NCBI GenBank assembly: GCA_013368375.1
Contig: JAACJP010000012.1
Location: forward strand, 744,001-808,000
Origin: Tricholomella constricta
Taxonomy: Eukaryota > Basidiomycota > Agaricomycetes > Agaricales > Lyophyllaceae
Direction: 5' to 3'
DNA: 64,000 nt
The translations under genes and the position numbers were made by a program. The notes beneath the pieces were generated by a model. It searched no databases and was not told the origin of the DNA. It saw only the letters and a list, made by a program, of their open reading frames with translations. This document shows, in pieces, positions 11,135 to 20,577 of the stretch. Positions within the stretch are counted from its first letter, which is position 1. Every line of letters starts with the position of its first letter.

Positions 11135-13715
11135 ATGCTGTGAGCTTCGAGTCCCGTCCTGCTTGTTCTGCGTATTGACTTGCTTCCAGTGCTGAGCCCT
11201 CTCAAAAGTACAAGCCGTACACCCCCCTGATCTTGAAAGATCGACAATGGCCGTCGAAAACTTTCACCAAGGCCCCCATCTGGCTGTCTACCGATCTACG
11301 GGATGGTAACCAGGCGCTTGCTAACCCAATGACTATCGAACAGAAGACCGTGTTCTTCAGACAGCTTGTCAAGTGCGGTGTGAAGCAAATCGAGGTCGCC
11401 TACCCGGCCGCAAGCGACACTGACTTCCAATTTGTTCGTGGCTTGGTCGAAAATAATGAAGTGCCAGACGATGTATGGGTCCAGGTCAGTCGCGATCCTC
11501 CCCTGCTCTCATGCATATCTTTGAACACCTGTTGACCTAGGTCTTGACTCCTGCCCGAGAAGATTTGATCAGGCGTACCATCGATGCCGTAGCGGGCGTC
11601 AAGAATGCAATCCTTCACATGTACAACGCGACATCGCCGACTTTCCGTGATGTCGTCTTTCGCAATTCCAAGGAGGAAACCATCGAGCTTGCAGTCAGGC
11701 ACACGAAACTCGTCAGGCAACTGACCGAGGAATGTACCGCTATACACGGCACCCGGTTCATTTACGAGTACAGCCCGGAGACATTTACACAGACAGAGCC
11801 TGAGTTCGCTCTGCAGATCTGTGAGGCAGTGAAGGAAGCATGGGGAAAGGCGGGACCCGGCGACGATCGAATTATATTCAACCTGCCCTCCACTGTCGAG
11901 ATCGCACCCCCAAATCACTACGCTGACCAGGTGCGTTGGCAGAAAGAAAAAAAAAGCACTTCTTGGCCATCAGTTCTGACTTGACTCCAGGTCGAAAACT
12001 TCTGCAACCAATTCTCTGAGCGGGAGAAGATCATTGTCAGTCTACATCCCCACAACGACCGAGGTAAGTTGATTCAACGCCGTCTACGTCCGCCCTCCTC
12101 TAAATTGTCGTCAGGTACTGGAATTGCATCGGCTGAACTTGGTATGCTTGCTGGAGGTGATCGTGTCGAGGGCTGTCTTTTTGGCAACGGCGAGCGCACG
12201 GGAAATGTTGACTTAGTCAACCTCGCCCTGAATCTTTACACTCAGGGCATTCATCCTGGCCTGGATTTCAGTGATATTCAGAGTGTCATCGACGTGGTCA
12301 CGCAATGCAACGACCTCCCGGTTCATCCTCGCCACCCATACGCCGGTGAACTCGTTTTCACAGCTTTCTCTGGATCACATCAGGATGCTATCAAGAAAGG
12401 GTTTGAAGCGCAGAAGATTGCACATGCAGCTGCTGCCGCCAAGGGGGAGCCCCAATATTGGAATATCCCATACCTACCTATCGACCCCGCAGACCTGGGC
12501 CAGAACTACGAAGCCGTCATTCGCGTTAACTCACAATCTGGAAAGGGTGGTATTGCATATCTCATCAAGCAGCACCTGCAGCTTGATCTTCCTCGCAAAC
12601 TTCAAATCGCTTTCTACCAAGTCATCCAGGCGATTTCAGACCGCGAGGCACGAGAAATGACTGTTGACGACATCACGAGTGCTTTCCGGTCCACGTACCA
12701 CTTCGGCGGTGCCAAGTACAAGGGCAGGCTGGCTCTCCGAAACTTCAAGATTTCGACCGAACCATCCGCCGATCCGTCCGAACTGTCAGGCGACGAAGCG
12801 GCCGATGAAACCCGACGCTTCGACGGTACTCTTTCGGTCGACGGCACTTATCGCGTCATCCGCGGAGACGGCAATGGACCTCTGTCCGCCCTCCTTGACG
12901 CCCTCCGCACCCACCTGGACATTGACCTCGCTGTCCGAGAATACTCTGAGCACTCTGTCAATGAAGGCACAGACGCTAAAGCCGCCTCGTACGTCGAGCT
13001 AGTACCCGCTGGTGACCGTAAATCGGCCCAATCATGGTGGGGCGTTGGCGTCGATTCAGATATTGCAGGATCCGGTCTGCGTGCCGTTCTGAGCGCAGTG
13101 AATCGCGCAATTGGCGATCGCGTTCTTCCCGAGCTGAAACTCAGCGTCGGGTTCAATGCACGTTCTGGGCAGGCAGACGTCTCAACTGCCATCGTCAATT
13201 CCCTGGGCCTGGAGCTACCGAGACGCCTCCAATCGTCCTACTTCGAGGTTGTTCAGAGGCAGGCGAGGAACGCTGGCGGTGAAATAACGTACGAAGCTGT
13301 CACGGATTTGTTCCAGAAGACGTATGGCTTTAACCAAGCGGACGCGTCAAAAAAGATCGCATTGCAGTCGCACAAGCTCAAGCAGCTGGGCGAGGGACGA
13401 CGTCAGCTTATTGGAGAATTCCTGTTCTCAGGCGAGCCCCGCACAATTACAGGAGAGGGCAACGGACCACTGTCCTCCGTCCTTGCTGCCCTGCACACGC
13501 AAATACAAGGCACTCTGGCTATCCGCGAGTATTCGGAACACTCCATTGGTGAGGGCGCGGAGGTTGTGGCAGCTTCGTATGTTGATTTGATCTACGAAGT
13601 TGCGGGGGCGAAGAAGAAGAGTGCGTGGGGAGTTGTGACGGACGCTGATATCACGACCTCTGGCATTAACGCCGTCCTGAGCGCGGTGAACAGGCTGGAC
13701 GTCGTTTTGAAATGA
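11135..13715 (+). CDS. LEU4: 2-isopropylmalate synthase with duplicated LeuA regulatory domain
   Basis: This enzyme condenses acetyl-CoA with 2-oxoisovalerate, the first committed step of leucine synthesis. Exons 11135-11139 (5 nt, ATGCT), 11190-11484, 11541-11930, 11991-12063 and 12115-13715 sum to 787 residues. The catalytic TIM barrel has DLRDGNQAL (residues 37-45, metal-binding Asp and catalytic Arg) and the metal site HPHNDRG (249-255), followed by [22 protein letters not shown] sequence. After the linker there are two tandem LeuA allosteric domains. The first runs about 391-592 ([14 protein letters not shown] ... YVELVP ... [13 protein letters not shown]) and the second about 595-787 ([14 protein letters not shown] ... 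YVDLIYE ... [14 protein letters not shown]). Usual fungal enzymes have one such domain and about 600-650 residues. Leucine feedback is expected to act through this region. Confidence 0.93.
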
Positions 13716-13776
13716 AGGACAAATGGACTGCTATGATCCCAAGTAAGCCATGTATCTCGTACGTCACAAATGATAG

Positions 13777-13878
13777 GTAGTCGATGGCGGCCATTGTAAA
13801 GAGTTTAAAATAGACGTCCTCATCATACTTAGATGAATGCCATGCAGCAGGTGGCGCAAGGATTTTATAGGTTGAAGG
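13777..13878 (+). repeat. Direct repeat, copy 1
   Basis: The block begins GTAGTCGATGG, runs through CCATTGTAAAGAGTTTAAAA and TAGACGTCCTCATCA, and ends at GCAGGTGGCGCAAGGATTTTA. It matches copy 2 (14010-14117) with a few substitutions and small indels. Confidence 0.85.
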
Positions 13879-14009
13879 TCCTCCGAAAGGAGGCACGGGA
13901 TGAGGGAGGAACACGTTTTGGGCCGCGACTGGCACATGACCCACGTTCTTTGAATTCTCTCTCCTATCATCTCCTTCGTAGGCGCGTTCTCTCTGGCGTT
14001 TCACGCGCC

Positions 14010-14117
14010 GTAGTCGATGGCCATTGTAAAGAGTTTAAAATAGACGTCCTCATCACACTTACATGAATGCCACGTTGATTTTGCAGCAGGTGGCGCAAGG
14101 ATTTTACAAGTTCAAGG
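14010..14117 (+). repeat. Direct repeat, copy 2
   Basis: Second copy of the 13777-13878 block, 233 bp downstream. It lacks a CGG triplet near its start and has an extra stretch (GTTGATTTT) before GCAGGTGGCGCAAGG. Copy 2 ends about 110 bp before the ATG9 start codon. Confidence 0.85.
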
Positions 14118-14135
14118 ATGCAAGGGCCGTCTCAT

Positions 14136-14141
14136 CACGTG
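14136..14141. promoter_or_regulatory. CACGTG E-box in the ATG9 upstream region
   Basis: The palindrome TCACGTGA lies about 90 bp before the ATG9 start. CACGTG is the core bound by bHLH factors. Its role here is inferred from position only. Confidence 0.3.
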
Positions 14142-14228
14142 ATTCAACACGTTCCAAACTGCGACACTCGAGGCTCAGTGGCAGGTTGAAGCTCTGAGGT
14201 GGCAGGGCGCTCCGCCATTGCAACTACT

Positions 14229-17200
14229 ATGCCCAACAAAACGGGTCATTCTGCTCGAACCATGTCAGGATCGAGATCGTTTCAGGCGTCTCAGACATTG
14301 TTTGCCTCTGGGCCGTCGAGTTCACGTCCGTTTCTCAACATGCTCAACCCCATGAGCCGAAACCACCAGGGGTACTCCCAAGCCAACCAGTCACTGGTGG
14401 AGGAAGACGAGGATAGGAATGGAGATGATGGAGAGGGATCAGAAGACGACGTGGAAGCTGGCCGAAGTCGAGACACTAAATTTCGGAGCACCATAGGCTC
14501 CACAACACCCCTTGCAACGTTCACATCGAAAGGCCAGCGGCAAGTGTCATATGATGGGAATGCCTCGGAAATGAATGTTCTGCGTCCGAATATCCACAAG
14601 GAAGATAAGATGCACGAGCAGGAATCTTCAGACGATGAGGTGCCCCAGAGTTTCATGATCGAGGCTGCCTCGAGGAAGCCTGCGGTATCGAAAGGGAAGA
14701 ACAGAGATGACGGTTCGCCTGCCGGGGGGCGTAGACATGCACTGCAATCTGCCGCCGGAAGGCAGCTTCCACCGTCGAAATTACCGAGTACCTCAAGCCG
14801 TGGTCCGACCGTTTCAATACCTCCTCGACCCTCAGAGGTAGATGTCGGGGATACTGAGAAGACGCCTCGGAGCACGCATTCCAGGTCAGGCTTCAACAAC
14901 ACACTACCTCAATACACTCGGCAGCCGAAACCAATGCGTGGGTTGGACGACTACGAGAAGGCTTTGTGGAACTGGGTCAACGTATACAACCTCGATGCCT
15001 TCCTCCAAGAAGTTTATTACTACTATGAGGGCAAGGGGATCTATAGTATTGCATTGTCGAGGGGATTGAATCTCTTGTACGTGGCGTCGGGTGCATCCTC
15101 CTCGTAACCCTTTCACCAATGACTCTCCTTGGGACACGTTTATAGGACAGTGGGATTCGTTATCGGTTTCTCGACATTTTTGCTAGGCTGCATTGACTAC
15201 TCGCAAATTCGGCATGGAAAGCCTTCGCAGCTTTCGCATGTCGTGATAGACCGTTGTGTATCAAGGTCAGGAAACAATTTTCAGCGACACCCCAAGACTA
15301 AGCACCGTCGCAGATTTTCAGGATTTACCCTCATATTCTTCATTCTCTTCACCGCATTTTATGTCTGGCAAATTGTTGCTTTCGTTCTCGGAGTCCTCAG
15401 ATTGGTCGACATGTACAATTTCTACACACATCTTTTGAAGATTCCTGATGTGAGTTCATTGAGGCGTCATGGTTTCATTTCTGACATGTCCTGTTTAGGC
15501 TGACATACAAACAATATCATGGCCGGAGGTCGTCCGTCGCATAGGAGCCATAAGAGAGGAAAACCCAATCACTGCCATATCCTCGAAGAGCGCACGGAAA
15601 ACCAATGACACCACTACCGCAAAACTAGACGCCCATGATATCGCTAACAGGATCATGCGCCAGGAGAATTATCTGATAGCCCTTTTCAATAAAGAGCTCC
15701 TTGATCTGCGCGTTCCGTTGCCCTCAACGTTGAAGCGTTTCGTGACGGAGGAGGACGGCAAGGGAAAGATGTTGACGCAGGCTTTGGAATGGAATCTAAG
15801 ATTTTGCCTCATGGAATACTTATTTGATCAGCACGGCAGAGTGAGGAAGGTGTTTTTGAAGTCGAAGAACCGGGGTGCTCTGATTGAAGGGTAGGTTTAT
15901 ATACTCTTCAGTGGTAACCCTACCCATAACCTCGAACTTTTTTCTCAGGTTGGAACGTCGCTTCATCTTCATGGGCATTCTCAACGCAATATTTGCTCCT
16001 TTCATTGTGCTTTACCTGCTTATGTATTCCTTCTTCCGCTATTTTGAGGTTAGTTTCTCGAAGACGCATAGTCTGACTTATGCTCATACCGTCGCATTCT
16101 TTAATAGGAGTATCACAAGGACCCGTCATCTATTGGAGGTCGTCGCTACACCTCATTTGCGCGATGGAAATTCCGGGAGTTCAACGAACTTTCTCACTTC
16201 TTTGTCCGAAGGCTTGACGAGAGTTATCCGTTGGCCAGCATGTACATTGGTCAATTTCCAAATGAGAAGATGACCCTCGTTATGCGGTAGGTTGAAGCTG
16301 CATTATGGACGCTCCAGTACTAATTATTTCGTTATGATAGTTTCGTGGCTTTCATTGCTGGCTCCTTCGCTGCCGTGCTTCTTCTCGCAACCGTTATTGC
16401 CCCAGATATCTTCATTCAGTTTGAGATAACGCCTCACCGCACCGCTGTCTTCTATCTGGGAGTGTTCACTGCAGGACTGGCAGTGGCAAGGGGGATGATA
16501 CCGGACGACAACAGGGTGTTCGACCCGGAGATGCTCATGACAGAGGTCATCGCCTATACGCACTACATGCCCGATGAATGGAAGGACCAACTTCACAGCA
16601 AAAAGGTCCACCAGGAATTTGGAGAGCTGTTCGCTATGAAAGTTCTCATATTCGTTCAAGAAGTCGTGTCTGTGGTACTTACGCCATTCGTCTTGTGGTT
16701 CTCGCTTCCTGCCTGCGCACCGGCTATCATTGACTTTTTCCGTGAATTCTCGGTGCATGTGGATGGGCGAGGATATGTCTGCAGTTTCGCAGAATTCAAT
16801 TTCGAGCGACACGGAAACGTTAAGGTGGGTCTTAAATATCGTGGTTTGTAGACTTATACTCACCTGCTGTTCAGTTCGGTGCTCCAACTCAGACTCGGGA
16901 CAAGAGGATGATCTCTAATGAGGGCAAGATGGAGAAAAGCTTCCTGAACTTCAAGGTATTTTCGCAGATTCATGTTCCACAATTGAATGCTAACCCGTGG
17001 TACAGGCAACAAACCCAGATTGGAACCCCTCAGACCCTTCAGGCTCCCTCTATCTCAGCCGAATGGCTGACTACGGCGCAGCGCATCATATGCACGCCTA
17101 CGGGCGACGCAGACACGGAGTCGGAGTCGAGGGGACTGTGCACTTCGCGACAGCCGACCCCAAACCTGAAGGGTCGCTCGCCGACAAGGCACAGGAATAC

Positions 17201-17614
17201 GACCGTGCCCTGCGTCAGAGCCAGTACGCCGCTTCCGCGCGCCGGCGCCCCGGTGGAAGCGTCATGGGTGCATCGGCATTGGGCGCTGGCTCTGCGGTCG
17301 GGCCGTCGGCATCCTCGGTGTTTGGTGGGTATGCGACGGTACAGACGACGATACTTGGGGATTCGCAGGGTAGTGTGCTTCTGGATACTGTAGGTCCGGC
17401 GTCTGCGGTGCAGTCTGCTCATATATCGACCGAGGATCTGGACCTTGACGGGGGTGTAGGGAGTGGCTTGGGCGAGTCCTATGTTGATGGGGCGAAGCGG
17501 TCTAGGACGTATGGCGAGGGTGACGAGGAAGAAGAGGAGCTACAGGATGGAGGGGTATTGGGACTGTTGGCCCAAATCTATGGACGGAAGGAGGGTGCTG
17601 CTGCTGTTCTTTAA
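14229..17614 (+). CDS. ATG9: Autophagy-related protein 9 (lipid scramblase)
   Basis: ATG9 is the only multispanning membrane protein of the core autophagy machinery. It is a scramblase on the vesicles that seed the autophagosome. Nine exons (14229-15076, 15146-15265, 15314-15449, 15499-15890, 15949-16048, 16108-16286, 16341-16824, 16875-16955, 17006-17614) give about 982 residues. A disordered acidic N-terminus of about 240 residues precedes the conserved core: [95 protein letters not shown], and the re-entrant/last segments around [17 protein letters not shown]. The C-terminal tail is Gly/Ser-rich and disordered. The 48-bp second intron is a multiple of three without a stop, so its removal rests on splice signals and conservation. 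The first in-frame ATG is at 14229. Confidence 0.94.
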
Positions 17615-17846
17615 GCCTAAATCCCGTTGGCGTCGTTGGACTTGATACCATAATCTTCTGTAATTATTACCTAGAACATGCTATGAGTGCGAGCTACACG
17701 CATACAAACACCATAGTGATTTGTCAAGGAAAATGTCTATGGGTATATAAAATTATCGTCTATGCTTGTATTGTAAATATGTGCGCGGGGATGCAAAGCA
17801 GGGGAGAACATAAAGCAGGGGGGGAGAGAGGAGATTTCACGGACGC

Positions 17847-19610
17847 CTATCGTAAGATGGGCTTTGGCTTGAGAATGGGAGGCTTAAATAATGCCCCTCG
17901 GCCGCGAAGTGAGCCCAAGCTCGTCGCACTTGTAGACTTGAGAGCTTGTGTTTGCACACGCCGAAGCTCCTCGTCTATCCTCCACATGCCCTTCACGAAT
18001 GCATCCCGCGTAAGTGACCCCGTGCCGCTTGGGTCGCATTCATTCCTGTAGAATAAGGGCACATAAGTATATGACCAGGGACATGATAACTGGCTCTGGT
18101 ACCAGATGTCAGCCAGTCTCCTCCGGTCCAGTCGCGAGCGACGCCAGATAGTCTTGATCAGATACCCCTCCAACTTGTCTAAATTATCGACCACGTGAAC
18201 CTCTCCATCGTCATGGGTCGACGGGGTCGCAGCAACATCATCACCACCGGTGATCAGATCCACCGACAGCCCTCTCCACCCCGCCGCTCGGCGCGTGCCC
18301 CGCGCCTCCGTCGGGCTCAGCAGCGCAGGCCTTTCCTTTGCCTTCTCCTTTTCCGCATTCCGCTGCTGAATAACGTTGGTGTTGAACACAGATTCATACC
18401 GCACGCGCGCCGCAGCAGGCACAGGCGTAGGACGCTTAGTTTTCAGGTGAAGGTTGCTGAGAGGGCGAGTGTACCCGTTATGTCCTTGGCTCGAATGCGA
18501 GTAACTGGAGCTGAGACTTTGAATCGAGGAGCGGTCAGAATTGCGTGAGGGAGGGGGAGGCGGGGCGCATCGTCCTATAGCTCCGTTGGCCACCGTCGAC
18601 GAAGAGGATACTGAAGACACCGATGCCCGAAACCCTGGAGATCCGCATGTCGAAGAAGATGATGACTGGCGCTTTGGAGGAGGTGATTTGAGGGCGGCCT
18701 TTATTGAGCTAGATGATGAGATTGACGTGAGCGATGGGCGTTGTGGGAGCTTAGGAGGGACCGGTTTCCGTTTTGCCATGGCCTTTTCCCAGTCGAGGGT
18801 GATGATTCGTTCTGTTGCGGGGCTGGAGATCGATGGGGTCGATACCTCCTCGTACGACTCATCCAGACTGACAGAATCAGCCTCACTCCCATATCTCTGC
18901 TCGCGTTCACGGTCTATGGGGAAAGTAGCGATGAAATTAGACGATGCGGAGCCGGGGGTGCTTGGATCGGTGTCGGAGGACAATGAAACTGAGTGAAAGG
19001 AGGATATGGAGGAGGCGGGTGCATGACCAGAGCTGTTCCTGGAGCGGGAAAGTGGGTCAAGGTTGAAAGGAGGGTATGTGTGGTCTACGGTGAGAGAATC
19101 GGAGCGATGGGGCCCATTACTTGAGCCTGCGGATGGCATAGAGGCAACTGATTTGAGGGACGCATAGGACGGTTTGCGGGGCGGCAGAGGAGGTGCTTTG
19201 GCGGCCAAAGTTGGCGAGACTTTGTATTTGGGCCTCGGAGGCGATTCAAGGTTTATAAGAGGCGCAATGAGCTTCTTCTTGCTCTCAAACCCCTGATGCG
19301 TTGGTGTCCGACCATTGTCTTCGCCATTCCCAATGCCACTACCATAGTGCTTGAATCCGTTCGTGTGGGGTGAAGAGGGGCCATCGTCTACAATCCAGTC
19401 TTTGAGGTCGATAAGAGATGTTTTTCTACCGAGGTTTGGAGGCGAGGGGGATGGCGAAGCAGGTGTCGGCTGGCGTGCTGCGAATGGCGGCGACAGAGGC
19501 GTTTCAAACACACGACCGTTTGGCTGAGGTTTCCGTAGCTGCGAGGACTTGGACGAGTTTGCGATGGACTCGAATGCGGAAATCCTGGACTGTATGGCAG
19601 TGGATGGCAT
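17847..19610 (-). CDS. IRS4-like EH-domain protein
   Basis: Single open frame of 587 residues on the minus strand. The first 430 residues are Ser/Pro-rich and probably disordered, with PxxP stretches (KAPPLPPRKPSYA, APPPPPSRN) that could bind SH3 domains. The C-terminal 130 residues resemble the EH domain of yeast Irs4/Tax4: a helix pair with GYLIKTIWRRSRLDRRRLADIW, then CDPSGTGSLTRDAFVKGMWRID, an EF-hand-like loop with D-P-S-G-T-G. Proteins of this family in yeast act with the phosphoinositide phosphatase Inp51 in PI(4,5)P2 control; that role is known for the family and only inferred here. The gene is convergent with ATG9 and head-to-head with the ECM15-type gene. Confidence 0.8.
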   Translation of the reverse strand: MPSTAIQSRISAFESIANSSKSSQLRKPQPNGRVFETPLSPPFAARQPTPASPSPSPPNLGRKTSLIDLKDWIVDDGPSSPHTNGFKHYGSGIGNGEDNGRTPTHQGFESKKKLIAPLINLESPPRPKYKVSPTLAAKAPPLPPRKPSYASLKSVASMPSAGSSNGPHRSDSLTVDHTYPPFNLDPLSRSRNSSGHAPASSISSFHSVSLSSDTDPSTPGSASSNFIATFPIDREREQRYGSEADSVSLDESYEEVSTPSISSPATERIITLDWEKAMAKRKPVPPKLPQRPSLTSISSSSSIKAALKSPPPKRQSSSSSTCGSPGFRASVSSVSSSSTVANGAIGRCAPPPPPSRNSDRSSIQSLSSSYSHSSQGHNGYTRPLSNLHLKTKRPTPVPAAARVRYESVFNTNVIQQRNAEKEKAKERPALLSPTEARGTRRAAGWRGLSVDLITGGDDVAATPSTHDDGEVHVVDNLDKLEGYLIKTIWRRSRLDRRRLADIWYQSQLSCPWSYTYVPLFYRNECDPSGTGSLTRDAFVKGMWRIDEELRRVQTQALKSTSATSLGSLRGRGALFKPPILKPKPILR

Positions 19611-19697
19611 CGTGTAGGACCCGGTCGACGTCGCGCTGGATGGTGTGGAGAGCTACAAATACAAGTGCAAAGTCCGATCATTTTGCCTCATACTCCC
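19611..19697. promoter_or_regulatory. Short bidirectional promoter (IRS4-like / ECM15-like)
   Basis: Only 87 bp lie between the two divergent start codons, so the transcripts must share or overlap their promoters. No defined factor site was identified. Confidence 0.4.
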
Positions 19698-20249
19698 ATG
19701 GCTGATCTATACGCGGTCGCAGGTATCTGTCATTGATCTTCTATCTTCATTCATCTTATCTCTCTTATAGACTTTTGTCTCATTCCAATGGGCACTGGAG
19801 ATCCCTCGGTGGGAGAATATATAGCTGAATGCCAACGAGTCCTCGAAAAATCCGGAGTAAAGTACAAGGTATGTCCAAATCCATCCACCATGGATTCGAA
19901 GTCGAGATCTGAGAGCACGGGTGATATAGCTACAGTAAGCACGAGCACATCTATTAAAATATTGACACGAAACCCCTGCCCTAGCGGTTACGGAACGAAC
20001 CTGGGTAAGTATGAACGCGTACAGTCCCACACAAGCCGTTTATGTCATAATCTCTCGTTAGAAGGACCATGGTCGCAAGTGTCTCAAGCTATACATGACT
20101 GTCACGCCGCGGTTCACGCGAAAGGTGCGCCACGCATCGCCACCGACATCCGCATCGGCACGCGCGTAGACCGCGAGCTTGTTGCCGGCGAAGGCAACGA
20201 CGGCAAGGTCAAGCGCGTAGAGGAGATACTGGCTCGTGATCAGAAGTAA
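19698..20249 (+). CDS. ECM15: MTH1187/UPF0045 (ECM15) family protein, five exons including a 5-nt microexon
   Basis: A small ferredoxin-like-fold protein of a family implicated in thiamine binding; yeast Ecm15 is the fungal member. The exons are 19698-19722, 19771-19868, 19930-19934, 19985-20004 and 20062-20249, totalling 336 nt or 111 residues, the family size. They join to MADLYAVADFCLIPMGTG ... KYKLHGYGTNLEGPW ... TDIRIGTRVDRE. The third exon is only CTACA, bounded by TATAG and GTAAGC. It restores the LH dipeptide that precedes the GYGTNLEG motif in this family and brings all phases into register. Without it, the frame between exons 2 and 4 does not join. The start at 19698 supplies the first beta strand. 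Confidence 0.88.
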
Positions 20250-20577
20250 AGCGTATATCACTCCTCGAGATGCTGAACAAGCTAGCGGGTACAACCAAAA
20301 TGTCAACATGCATCGACAAACCATCGCCTTATCCATAGAGGTTCGGAACATATCGAATGTGAACAAAAGTAGCAGCAAAGGTTAATGGGTATAGTTTCAA
20401 TGGCAGCTGAAACGTTTCCTACCACCCGAATGTTACAGCAGGATCTTTACCACTCTAGAGTTGTGGTAAATACTAAACATGTCCTGGTTTCAACGATATC
20501 AGAAATTTACATAAGGGGGCAGTGTATACCATCCGCTGGGATCAAGATTGTCCTCTACAACATTGAATTAAATCAGG
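20250..20577. other. Intergenic region between convergent ECM15-type gene and DNMT1
   Basis: These 328 bp separate two convergent stop codons. They are moderately AT-rich, with no open frame of interest, RNA or repeat recognised. Confidence 0.5.

Larger units (their letters stand above)
13716..14228. other. Intergenic region upstream of ATG9, containing a duplicated segment
   Basis: These 513 bp lie between the isopropylmalate synthase stop and the ATG9 start. They contain two imperfect copies of a roughly 100-bp block (13777-13878 and 14010-14117) and a CACGTG site. Minus-strand open frames here have no family resemblance. Confidence 0.6.

Noticed and set aside
18195..18996. Plus-strand ORFs opposite the IRS4-like gene
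   Set aside because: They are complements of the Ser/Pro/Arg-rich coding region and carry no motif of their own.
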